Source of the DNA: Candidatus Merdivicinus faecavium
GTDB taxonomy: Bacteria; Bacillota; Clostridia; Oscillospirales; Ruminococcaceae
NCBI GenBank assembly: GCA_018716285.1
Contig: DVKD01000053.1
Coordinates: forward strand, 1-36,733
Direction of reading: 5' to 3'
Length of the DNA: 36,733 nucleotides
A program made the position numbers and the translations under genes. Shown in pieces: positions 1 to 7,658 of the stretch (positions within the stretch are counted from its first letter, which is position 1; each line of letters starts with the position of its first letter). The notes below the pieces were generated by a model that searched no databases, had not been told where the DNA came from, and saw only the letters and a list, made by a program, of their open reading frames with translations.

Positions 1-72
1 ATGAAGTAGTGGTATCGGTTATAGGGGCAATAGGCAACCTCAAGCCATAACTTTTTCAAACCAATCATCGGT

Positions 73-617
73 TCACATAAAAGATTCAGCCATGCTGCGG
101 GCTGAGTGATCCAAAGTTGATACCAGGGTTCTAAAATACAATCTGCTCGATAGAAATCGTTGCAGTTCATAAAGGTTACGATTACGATATAGAGAAGGAG
201 GGTCGTTTGCCAGAAAGCTTTTCCATAGCACGATAACCAAGGTTTCTTCCGATACTGGTAGCGCCGGAAATTTTTCAGTTCCCTCCTGTTTTTTCGGTAA
301 ACCGGCATACAGCCTCCCTCCGTTTCCATTATTTTTGCGTCTGAATCTGGTCGTATAAGAGAATCCCCTGCAAAATTCGATATGGATCGCGAGGATCATC
401 TCCGTAAGTGCTGCAATACGACCGTTTATCAGTTCCAGCTCGTCCGGCCCACAATTTCTCCGCCGAAAATGCAGGCCGCTCTTTCAAATTCATCATACAC
501 AACCGGCTTGGAAATGTCAATGCCAAAGGGGGAGCGGTTGCGCACTGTCCATACAAAATTTGGCGCGAACCCGGCGAAAAAACCGGTGAATTGTCGAATT
601 GACAATATTTTATTCAT
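73..617 (-). pseudogene. Unrecognised, probably frameshifted gene remnant
   Basis: Two minus-strand frames can be joined into one product of about 180 residues. The first reads from 617 down to about 445 and contains FGIDISKPVVYDEFERAA. The second contains DELELINGRIAALTEM and runs to a stop near 73. The join requires a frameshift near 440-450, and each frame alone hits an early stop or lacks a good start. No ribosome binding site precedes the ATG at 617, and the start overlaps the marR promoter. Base composition is clearly lower in GC than the rest of the window. I do not recognise the family. A chance pair of open frames in non-coding DNA is the alternative. The first 72 bases hold nothing I can name. 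Confidence 0.3.
590..606. promoter_or_regulatory. Inverted repeat over the -35 box, probable MarR operator
   Basis: ATTGTC-N5-GACAAT is a perfect 6-bp inverted repeat overlapping the -35 hexamer of the marR promoter. MarR proteins bind such short palindromes as dimers and commonly autoregulate, so bound repressor here would block RNA polymerase. Assignment to this MarR is inference from position. Confidence 0.6.
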
Positions 618-627
618 GCGTTATAAT
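599..627 (+). promoter_or_regulatory. Consensus sigma-A promoter of marR-ABC operon
   Basis: TTGACA at 599-604 and TATAAT at 622-627 are separated by exactly 17 bases, a perfect match to the housekeeping consensus. It lies about 70 bases before the marR start. A promoter this strong fits a system normally held off by a repressor. Confidence 0.9.
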
Positions 628-647
628 ATTGTTTGCTTCCGAACAAT
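628..647. promoter_or_regulatory. Second inverted repeat just after the -10 box
   Basis: ATTGTT-N8-AACAAT starts one base after the -10 hexamer and covers the expected transcription start. It has the same ATTGT...ACAAT outer pattern as the repeat at 590-606, so it may be a second operator for the same regulator. Confidence 0.45.
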
Positions 648-694
648 TATCGGGGGGAATTGTGGTCCTGCGGCCGAAAGGGGGGAGGATCTGA

Positions 695-1120
695 ATGCAG
701 AAAGACTGCGGGGTGTGGATTAACGTCCTGTCCCATAAGCTCAAAAAGCGCATGAACGCCGACATGCAGAGTTTGGGCATCACCGGGGTGCAGAGCCGTA
801 TTATGCACTACATCCTTGTAAAATGCGCCGATGGGCCGGTATTCCAGCGCGATGTGGAGAACGCGTTTGACCTGAGCCGTTCTACGGCCACCGGCATTTT
901 GCAGTTGATGGAAAAGAACGGTCTGATCCTGCGCGCGAGCGTGTCAAGCGACGCGCGGCTGAAAAGTCTGATCCCCACAGAAAAGGCGATGCAGCTGGAC
1001 GTGCAGATTGGCGAGAGCATTCGGCACACCGAGCAGTGCCTGACGCGCGGAATCCCGGACGAGCAGCTCACGCTGTTTCTGCAGATCGCCGAGCGGATGT
1101 CCGCCAACCTGGACGGATAG
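695..1120 (+). CDS. MarR-family transcriptional regulator
   Basis: The 141-residue protein has the usual MarR length and layout: an N-terminal dimerisation helix, then a winged helix-turn-helix. The helix-turn-helix region is around residues 50-75 (QRDVENAFDLSRSTATGILQ), followed by a wing rich in charged residues (SSDARLKS) and a C-terminal helix. A purine-rich ribosome site (GGGGGAGGA) precedes the ATG. It is first in an operon with a two-subunit ABC exporter starting 65 bases downstream. This is a common arrangement in Firmicutes, where the MarR protein represses the exporter until a toxic ligand binds. Two palindromes bracketing its promoter suggest autoregulation. The ligand cannot be read from sequence. 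Confidence 0.9.
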   Translation: MQKDCGVWINVLSHKLKKRMNADMQSLGITGVQSRIMHYILVKCADGPVFQRDVENAFDLSRSTATGILQLMEKNGLILRASVSSDARLKSLIPTEKAMQLDVQIGESIRHTEQCLTRGIPDEQLTLFLQIAERMSANLDG

Positions 1121-1185
1121 CCCGCCCCCGGCCGGTATGTTTCCACAATGATTACTTTGCATGCTTGGAGGAGGAATGTCACACT

Positions 1186-2937
1186 ATGATAAAAACCCTC
1201 GCTCGCAGTATTCGCGAGTTCAAAAAAACAGCCATTCTGACCCCGATTCTGGTCACGGTCGAGGTGGTGCTGGAATGCATCATCCCGTTTATCATCGCCA
1301 ATCTGGTCAATAAGATGCAGGCAGGCTGTGGGATGGACGTCATCGTCCGGTACGGCATCCAGCTGGTGGTTATGGCCGTTCTGTCGCTGGTTTTCGGCGT
1401 CGCGGCCGGCAATACCTGCGCCACCGCTTCCACAGGCTTTGCGCGCAACCTGCGCAAGGACATGTTCTACCGCATTCAGGACTACTCCTTTGAGAACATC
1501 GACAAGTTCTCGGTGTCGAGCCTGGTCACCCGTATGACCACCGACGTCGTCAACGTGCAGATGTCCTTCATGATGATCATCCGCATTGCCATCCGCGGCC
1601 CGCTGATGCTCATCTTCTCCTTTGTCATGGGCTTTGCGATGGGCGGACGCCTGGCGATGATCTTCCTCGTCACCATCCCGCTTCTGAGCATCGGGCTCAT
1701 CCTGGTCATCCGCAAGGCCACCCCGATTTTCCGCCGGGTGTTCCGCAAATACGACGCCTTAAACGACTCGGTCCAGGAAAACGTCCAGGCTATGCGGGTG
1801 GTCAAGAGCTATGTGCGCGAAGAGTACGAGAAGAAGAAATTTGCCGCCGCCGCTGAGGACGTCTGCAGGGACTTCACCCGCGCCGAGCGCATCATGGCCC
1901 TCAACAACCCCATGATGCAGGTCTGCGTCTATGCAGGCATGGCCTTCGTGCTCTCCTTCGGCTCGTATGCGGTCATCACCGGCCAGGGCATGGAAATCGC
2001 CGTCGGCCAGATGTCTGCGATCCTTACATACAGCTTCCAGATTCTCATGAGCCTGATGACCGTCTCTATGGTTTTTGTCATGATCACCATGTCGATGGAA
2101 TCGGCTGAGCGTATCGTCGAGGTCCTGACCGAGAAGAGCAATCTGACCAGCCCCGAGGGCGCTGTCACAGAGGTGAAGGACGGCTCGATCGATTTTGACG
2201 GTGTGAGCTTTAAGTATTCGAAAAAAGCCGAGCGGATGGCGCTGACCGGCGTGGACCTGCACATCCGGTCCGGCGAGGTCATCGGCATTCTGGGCGGCAC
2301 AGGCTCGTCCAAATCCACCCTGGTCCAGCTCATTCCCCGGCTCTATGACGTCACCGAAGGGTGTGTCAAGGTGGGCGGCGTCGATGTGCGCCGGTATGAC
2401 CTCGAGGCCCTGCGCAACAGCGTGGCGGTCGTGCTGCAGAAAAACGTCCTCTTCTCCGGCACCATTAAGGACAACCTGCGCTGGGGCAACCCCGACGCTA
2501 CCGACGAGGAGATGCTGGAGGCCTGCAAGCTGGCGCAGGCGGACGAGTTTATCCAGCAATTCCCCCTGAAGTACGATACCTGGATCGAACAGGGCGGCAC
2601 CAACGTCTCCGGCGGCCAGAAGCAGCGGCTGTGTATCGCCCGCGCGCTGCTCAAAAAGCCCAAGGTCCTCATTTTGGATGACTCCACCAGCGCCGTCGAT
2701 ACCCGAACCGACGCGCTGATCCGCCAGGGCTTCCGTGAATTTATCCCCGAGACGACCAAGATCATCATCGCGCAGCGGGTGGCCTCCGTGCAGGACGCCG
2801 ACCGCATCATCGTGATGGACGGCGGCCGCATCAGCGCCATCGGCACCCATGACGAGCTGATGAAGACAAGCGAGATCTATCGGGAGGTCTATACTACCCA
2901 GAATAAGGCAGGTGATCAAGATGGCGAAAGCAAATAA
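1186..2937 (+). CDS. ABC exporter half-transporter, degenerate-site subunit
   Basis: This 583-residue type IV ABC exporter half has an N-terminal membrane domain of six predicted helices (about residues 15-310) and a C-terminal ATPase domain. Motifs are Walker A GGTGSSKST near 369, signature VSGGQ near 474, Walker B LILDD at about 494-499, and the switch region AQR near 530. The catalytic glutamate after Walker B is Asp and the switch histidine is Gln. These two changes mark the non-hydrolysing site of heterodimeric exporters such as BmrCD or TM287/288. The ATG at 1186 was chosen over an upstream in-frame ATG because GGAGGAGGA precedes it at good spacing. The gene overlaps the next subunit by 17 bases. 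Likely role is multidrug or peptide efflux; the substrate is unknown. Confidence 0.92.
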   Translation: MIKTLARSIREFKKTAILTPILVTVEVVLECIIPFIIANLVNKMQAGCGMDVIVRYGIQLVVMAVLSLVFGVAAGNTCATASTGFARNLRKDMFYRIQDYSFENIDKFSVSSLVTRMTTDVVNVQMSFMMIIRIAIRGPLMLIFSFVMGFAMGGRLAMIFLVTIPLLSIGLILVIRKATPIFRRVFRKYDALNDSVQENVQAMRVVKSYVREEYEKKKFAAAAEDVCRDFTRAERIMALNNPMMQVCVYAGMAFVLSFGSYAVITGQGMEIAVGQMSAILTYSFQILMSLMTVSMVFVMITMSMESAERIVEVLTEKSNLTSPEGAVTEVKDGSIDFDGVSFKYSKKAERMALTGVDLHIRSGEVIGILGGTGSSKSTLVQLIPRLYDVTEGCVKVGGVDVRRYDLEALRNSVAVVLQKNVLFSGTIKDNLRWGNPDATDEEMLEACKLAQADEFIQQFPLKYDTWIEQGGTNVSGGQKQRLCIARALLKKPKVLILDDSTSAVDTRTDALIRQGFREFIPETTKIIIAQRVASVQDADRIIVMDGGRISAIGTHDELMKTSEIYREVYTTQNKAGDQDGESK

Positions 2938-4852
2938 AAATCCCGTCCCCGCCACGACGGCCCGGGGCCAGCGCGCGCCTAAGGGCGTGCTGCGCAGGCT
3001 TTTGCGCACCCTCTTTGAGTTCTACCCGGTGCTGCTGCCGGTTACGCTGGTGTGCATCCTCATTAACGCCATCGTCAGCTCTGTCCCCGCAGTTTTCATG
3101 CAGAATATCATCGCCATTGTGGACGACAGCTATAAGAGCGGCGACTGGGCCGGGGTATCCGGCCAGATCCTCGGGCTCGTGGGCATTCTGGTCGTGATGT
3201 ATGTGATCAGCCTGGTCGCGGGCTTCGCCTACACCCAGCTGATGGCCATCATCACCCAGGGCTCGCTTAAAAAGATGCGGGAAAAGATGTTTGACCACAT
3301 GCAGGACCTGCCCATCCGGTACTTCGATACCCACGGTCATGGCGATATCATGAGCTACTACACCAACGACGTCGATACTCTGCGCCAGCTGATCAGCCAG
3401 AGCCTGCCGCAGATGCTCATCTCCGGCGTGACGCTGCTGACCGTTTTCTGCATTATGATGTACTACAGCGTCATTTTGGGATTTGTAGTCATCCTGGGCG
3501 TCGTTCTGATGACCCTTTCCGCGAAATTCATTACCGCCCGTTCTTCCAAGTTTTTCCTGCGCCAGCAGGTCACCATCGCCAAGGCCGAGGCCTTTATGGA
3601 AGAGATGATGACCGGGCAGAAGGTCATCAAGGTATTCTGCCATGAGGAAGGGGCCAAGGCCGATTTCGACAAGGTGAACGAAGAGATCTTCTACAACGCC
3701 CGCAACGGCAACCGCTTCGCCAATATCCTGATGCCGCTGCTCGGCAATATCGGCAATGTCATGTATGTGGTGGTGGCCCTCATCGGCGGCGCGCTGATGC
3801 TGGCCCACGCCCCGAACCCCAGCATCGCCGGCATGGCCTTCAGCATCAGCATTGTCGTGCCCTTCCTCAATATGACCAAGCAGTTTGCCGGCGCCATCGG
3901 CCAGGTCTCCAACCAGGTGAACATGGTCATCATGGGCCTTGCGGGCGCGCACCGTCTCTTCGCCCTGCTCGACGAGGAGCCGGAGGTCGACGAGGGGTAC
4001 GTCACCCTGGTCAACGCCAAGGAGAACGCCGACGGATCCTTAAGCGAGTGCAAAGAGCGCACCAACGTCTGGGCGTGGAAGCATCCGCACCATGACGGCA
4101 CTGTCACCTACACCCGCCTTCAGGGCGACGTCCGCTTCTTCGATGTGGATTTCGGCTATACGCCGGAAAAAATGGTCCTCCACAACGTCTCCCTCTACGC
4201 CAAACCCGGCCAGAAGCTCGCCTTCGTCGGCTCCACCGGCGCGGGCAAGACGACCATCACCAACCTCATCAACCGCTTCTACGATATTGAGGACGGCAAG
4301 ATCCGCTACGACGGCATCAACATCAACAAGATCAAAAAGGCGGACCTGCGCCACAGTCTGGGCATCGTCCTGCAGGATACCAACCTTTTTACCGGCACGG
4401 TTATGGAGAATATCCGTTACGGCAACCTGGACGCCTGCGACGAGGAGTGTATCGCCGCGGCCCAGCTGGCCGGCGCGGACGACTTCATCCGTCGCCTGCC
4501 CGAGGGCTATAACACCATGCTGACAGGAAACGGCGCGAACCTCTCCCAGGGACAGCGCCAGCTCCTTGCCATCGCCCGCGCGGCTGTCGCCGACCCGCCT
4601 GTTATGATCATGGACGAGGCGACCAGCTCGATCGACACCCGCACCGAGGCCATCGTCCAGCGCGGCATGGACGCGCTGATGACCGGGCGCACCGTCTTCG
4701 TCATCGCGCACCGCCTCTCTACCGTGCGCAACTCCAACGCCATCATGGTGCTGGATCACGGCCGCATCATCGAGCGCGGCACCCACGAGGACCTGCTCAA
4801 GCTCAAAGGCACCTACTACCAGCTCTATACCGGCGCGCTGGAACTGGATTAA
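2921..4852 (+). CDS. ABC exporter half-transporter, catalytic subunit
   Basis: This 643-residue partner of the preceding half-transporter has six membrane helices (about residues 35-330) and a longer linker of roughly 45 residues rich in Trp and His. The ATPase domain has Walker A GSTGAGKTT near 437, Walker B MIMDE with Glu at about 566, and an intact switch His near 597. Its signature is LSQGQ rather than LSGGQ. In a heterodimer this altered signature would face the degenerate Walker motifs of the other subunit, giving one weak and one functional ATP site. The ATG at 2921 is preferred to GTG at 2912 because of the spacing from AAGGCAGG. Translational coupling to the upstream gene is likely. 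A terminator follows. Confidence 0.93.
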   Translation: MAKANKNPVPATTARGQRAPKGVLRRLLRTLFEFYPVLLPVTLVCILINAIVSSVPAVFMQNIIAIVDDSYKSGDWAGVSGQILGLVGILVVMYVISLVAGFAYTQLMAIITQGSLKKMREKMFDHMQDLPIRYFDTHGHGDIMSYYTNDVDTLRQLISQSLPQMLISGVTLLTVFCIMMYYSVILGFVVILGVVLMTLSAKFITARSSKFFLRQQVTIAKAEAFMEEMMTGQKVIKVFCHEEGAKADFDKVNEEIFYNARNGNRFANILMPLLGNIGNVMYVVVALIGGALMLAHAPNPSIAGMAFSISIVVPFLNMTKQFAGAIGQVSNQVNMVIMGLAGAHRLFALLDEEPEVDEGYVTLVNAKENADGSLSECKERTNVWAWKHPHHDGTVTYTRLQGDVRFFDVDFGYTPEKMVLHNVSLYAKPGQKLAFVGSTGAGKTTITNLINRFYDIEDGKIRYDGININKIKKADLRHSLGIVLQDTNLFTGTVMENIRYGNLDACDEECIAAAQLAGADDFIRRLPEGYNTMLTGNGANLSQGQRQLLAIARAAVADPPVMIMDEATSSIDTRTEAIVQRGMDALMTGRTVFVIAHRLSTVRNSNAIMVLDHGRIIERGTHEDLLKLKGTYYQLYTGALELD

Positions 4853-4882
4853 CCGCCCCGCGCACAGATCGCAACAACGCAT

Positions 4883-4922
4883 GCCCCGGCTTTCCCGCAA
4901 TGGGAGCGCCGGGGCGTTTTTT
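4883..4922 (+). terminator. Intrinsic terminator of marR-ABC operon
   Basis: GCCCCGGC at 4883-4890 pairs with GCCGGGGC at 4908-4915 and is followed by a run of T residues. It lies 30 bases after the stop of the second ABC gene. Confidence 0.9.
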
Positions 4923-5047
4923 GGCTGTTCAGGCTGGTTCCGTAAAAGATTTTACCTGCCGGCTGCGGCGCTCTTCATGTTTTGCTCAAAGATTTCCGTC
5001 GTTTTTTTCATTTGAAGGGCGCATTTCGACAAAAATTAGATCGTGCC

Positions 5048-5076
5048 TTGACATTTCCGGCCGATATTGGTATACT
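5048..5076 (+). promoter_or_regulatory. Promoter of purine permease transcript
   Basis: TTGACA at 5048-5053 and TATACT at 5071-5076 have 17-base spacing and a TGG extended -10. Transcription would start near 5083, leaving a leader of about 235 bases before the permease ATG. The stretch 4923-5047 upstream holds nothing I can name. Confidence 0.85.
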
Positions 5077-5147
5077 AAAAATAACGAAACTGAGAATTTT
5101 TTGAAAACACACGGCTTTGTGTCGTTGCAGCAACAGAAAATCGGTCA

Positions 5148-5205
5148 GCAGAACAAAGGGACCGGTCACGGTGGATGAAGGTGGCCGGTTTTTCCGTTGT
5201 TCTGC
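5148..5205 (+). terminator. Long leader hairpin with internal intrinsic terminator
   Basis: The inner stem pairs ACCGGTCAC (5161-5169) with GTGGCCGGT (5181-5189), one G-U pair included, and is followed by five T residues. An outer stem pairs GCAGAACAA (5148-5156) with TTGTTCTGC (5197-5205), closing the whole element. The structure lies inside the permease leader, so transcription must pass it to reach the gene. That suggests attenuation, by a riboswitch or a protein. The upstream part (5083-5147) has a small hairpin ACACA-N6-TGTGT and the palindrome GTTGCAGCAAC. It lacks the conserved loops of the purine riboswitch usually found before such permeases. The stretch 5207-5300 shows no further clear element. 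Confidence 0.65.
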
Positions 5206-5317
5206 GGATTTATAAACCTTTGGTTTCTTTTGCGCCTTCGGATCGCTGCGCGCGGCTGCCTGCCGCGGCGAGTGCGGAGATGCATGGGGATAAAATCAAA
5301 CAAGGTAGGGAAGTTCT

Positions 5318-6694
5318 ATGGAGAAGTTTTTTAAACTCAAGCAAAACGGCACCACCGTGAGCAGAGAGATCATCGCAGGCCTCACGACCTTCTTTGCGAT
5401 GGCGTACATCATCGTGGTGAACCCCAACACGCTGAGCGGCCGTGCGGCCGGCCTGGAGCAGGAACTGATGCCCTGGGGCGCTGTGTTCCTGGCCACCATT
5501 ATTGCCTCTATTATCGGTACGCTGGTCATGGGGCTGGTGGCGAATGTGCCGTATGCACAGGCGCCCGGAATGGGGCTCAACGCCTTTTTTGTTTACACTG
5601 TCTGCCTGGGCTTGGGCTTTACCTGGCAGCAGACCCTGTCTATGGTGTTTATCTGCGGCCTTATCAACATCCTCATCACGGTTACTAAGATCCGCAAATT
5701 CATCATCAAATCCATCCCGCGCAGCCTGCAAAACGCCATCGGCGGCGGTATTGGAATCTTTGTTGCCTATATTGGCTTTTTGAACGTGGGCATTGTAAAC
5801 TTTGATTCCGGCGTGCCCGCTCTGGCCACCCTGAACAATGAAGTCCTCTGGCTGTTCCTTATCGGCCTGGTGCTGACTGTTGTGCTCTTGATCTGCAAGG
5901 TAAAGGGCGCCATCCTCATCGGCATTATCGCTACCGCCATCATCGGCATTCCGATGAAGGTCACGACTGTCAGCAGCTCCATCAGCTTTATGGAGGCCTG
6001 CCAGCAGCTGCCGACCACCTTCGGCGCGATTTTCACCAGCGCCGGTCTGCCCTCTTTGTTCGCAGATGTGACGAAGCTGCCTCTGGTTCTGATTACTATC
6101 TTTGCGTTCAGCGTGTCCGACACCTTTGACACCATCGGCACCTTTATCGGCACCGGCCGGCGCACCGGTATCTTCTCTGACGAAGATGAACGTTCTATGG
6201 AGACCAACTCCGGCTTTAAGTCCAAGATGGACAAGGCCCTCTTTGCGGATGCCACTGCGACCTCGATCGGCGCCATTTTCGGCACCTCCAACACCACAAC
6301 CTTTGTAGAAAGCGCAGCCGGCATCGGCGCCGGCGGACGCACCGGTCTGACCAGCGTTGTGGTCGCGATCTGCTTCGCTCTGAGCGCTTTCCTCGCGACT
6401 TTTGTCAGCGCGATCCCTTCTGCCGCCACTGCGCCTGCTCTCGTGCTGGTCGGCGTCATGATGATGTCTTCTTTCAAGGAGATCCAGTGGGACGAGCTGG
6501 ACGAGGCGGTTCCCGCTTTCTTTGCCGGTATCTTCATGGCGCTCTGCTACAGCATTTCCTACGGTATCGCGGCAGGCTTTATTTTCTACTGCATCGTGAA
6601 GGTCTGCAAGAAGCAGGCGAAGGAGATCCATCCGATCCTGTGGGTTGTGACAGGACTGTTTATCTTAAACTTTGTGCTGCTGGCCCTCATCTGA
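5318..6694 (+). CDS. NCS2 family (AzgA/PbuG-type) purine permease
   Basis: This 458-residue polytopic membrane protein has the family's usual length and a hydrophobic pattern of about 12-14 helices. Diagnostic segments include QAPGMGLNAFF, SDTFDTIGTFIGTG and the TSNTTTFVESAAGIGAGGRTG stretch with the substrate-site Glu. These place it in the AzgA-like branch of NCS2, proton symporters for hypoxanthine, guanine or adenine, rather than the uracil/xanthine branch. The ATG at 5318 follows AGGTAGGGA. The gene is monocistronic: it has its own promoter and leader terminator upstream and a terminator at 6725-6766 downstream. Exact base specificity cannot be decided from sequence alone. Confidence 0.93.
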   Translation: MEKFFKLKQNGTTVSREIIAGLTTFFAMAYIIVVNPNTLSGRAAGLEQELMPWGAVFLATIIASIIGTLVMGLVANVPYAQAPGMGLNAFFVYTVCLGLGFTWQQTLSMVFICGLINILITVTKIRKFIIKSIPRSLQNAIGGGIGIFVAYIGFLNVGIVNFDSGVPALATLNNEVLWLFLIGLVLTVVLLICKVKGAILIGIIATAIIGIPMKVTTVSSSISFMEACQQLPTTFGAIFTSAGLPSLFADVTKLPLVLITIFAFSVSDTFDTIGTFIGTGRRTGIFSDEDERSMETNSGFKSKMDKALFADATATSIGAIFGTSNTTTFVESAAGIGAGGRTGLTSVVVAICFALSAFLATFVSAIPSAATAPALVLVGVMMMSSFKEIQWDELDEAVPAFFAGIFMALCYSISYGIAAGFIFYCIVKVCKKQAKEIHPILWVVTGLFILNFVLLALI

Positions 6695-6724
6695 CAAGCC
6701 GGGCAGTTTGTTTCATACCGACCT

Positions 6725-6766
6725 GCGGGGTCTCGCCGGATTTTCCGGCTGAGGCCCCGCTTTTTT
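6725..6766 (+). terminator. Terminator after purine permease
   Basis: GCGGGG (6725-6730) pairs with CCCCGC (6755-6760), with inner GCCGG/CCGGC pairing, followed by six T residues. Confidence 0.9.
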
Positions 6767-6818
6767 ACGCCCTTCGGGACTCCCGGCAGGGCGGATGAGC
6801 CAAGGTGCGGGTAGTTAC

Positions 6819-6835
6819 TTAATAAAATTTATTAA
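6819..6835. promoter_or_regulatory. Perfect 17-bp AT palindrome, candidate operator
   Basis: TTAATAAAATTTATTAA has 8-bp arms around one central base, 16 bases upstream of the -35 of the glycan operon promoter. Its position and symmetry suggest a regulator binding site, activator or catabolite type. It does not match cre, NagR or CIRCE patterns. No regulator gene lies in the operon. Confidence 0.45.
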
Positions 6836-6850
6836 ATATTTGAAAAACGC

Positions 6851-6879
6851 TTGACATGGTCAAAAAATTGTGATTTAAC
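6851..6879 (+). promoter_or_regulatory. Probable promoter of the glycan/methyltransferase operon
   Basis: A perfect TTGACA at 6851-6856 lies 17 bases from a poor -10 (TTTAAC, 6874-6879). A strong -35 with a weak -10 is consistent with activator dependence. It is the only promoter-like sequence seen before the eight-gene operon. Confidence 0.5.
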
Positions 6880-6943
6880 GGATAAAAAGAAGCCGGAAAA
6901 CCGGCGATAAATATACAACATCATGACCAACAGGAGAAATGCC

Positions 6944-7609
6944 ATGCGCTGTCTTGCTATGTGCTTTGAAGATCAGATCACCCGGCTGCTCGAAAAGATG
7001 ACGACCGCGGAAAAAATCGGCCAGCTCGTCCAGTTCGGAAGTTTCCGGGAGCTGGAGGAGGGGCTGGTCGACGCGGGGGAGATCGGTTCGCTGCTCAACT
7101 TCTGCGGTTCGACCCAGGTGACCGAGATCCAGACCCGGATCATGGGGTCGAAATGCCCGATTCCCCTGCTCATTGGGGACGACGTCATCCACGGCTACAA
7201 GACCGGGTTCCCGATCCCGCTGGCGGAGAGCTGCAGCTTTGATCTGGAATGTATGGAGGAAACCGCCGCCATTGCCGCGCGGGAAGCCGCCTGCGACGGG
7301 GTGAACATGATCTTCGCCCCGATGGTGGATGTCGCCCGCGATCCCAGATGGGGCCGGGTGGCGGAGGGCGCCGGGGAAGACCCCTGGTACGGCGCGCAGG
7401 TCGCCGCCGCACGGGTCCGTGGTTTCCAGCGCAACGACTGGGAGGACAAGCCCCACGTCACGGCCTGCCCCAAGCACTACGTCGGCTACGCCGCGTCCGA
7501 GGGCGGGCGGGACTATATCTTAAGCGGCGCGGCGGAAGAAGCCCCCGCTAAAGAGCCGGCGGCAAGGGGAACGGATACAAATTATGCAATGGACCACGTG
7601 CGGGTGTAA
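6944..7609 (+). pseudogene. Truncated GH3 beta-glucosidase, N-terminal part only
   Basis: The 221 residues match the start of glycoside hydrolase family 3 enzymes of the BglX type. They include IGQLVQFG, PIPLLIGDDVIHGYKT, FAPMVDVARDPRWGRVAEGAGEDP and the substrate-binding ACPKHYVGYAASEGGRDY segment. After GGRDY the similarity ends and about 30 unrelated residues follow before the stop. The SDW nucleophile region and the whole C-terminal domain of the usual 700-750 residue enzyme are missing. No remnant of them is seen in the 49 bases before the next gene. An internal deletion is therefore likely and the product should be inactive. The ATG at 6944 is chosen for AGGAG seven bases upstream. It is the first gene of the operon. 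Confidence 0.85.
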
Positions 7610-7658
7610 ACCACCCGACGCAACCCCTGGAATCCACAAAGAAAGGAACTGAATTTCT

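Noticed and set aside
5083-5317. Guanine/purine riboswitch before the permease
   Set aside because: The conserved purine aptamer core and paired loop sequences were looked for and not found; only the terminator hairpin is supported.
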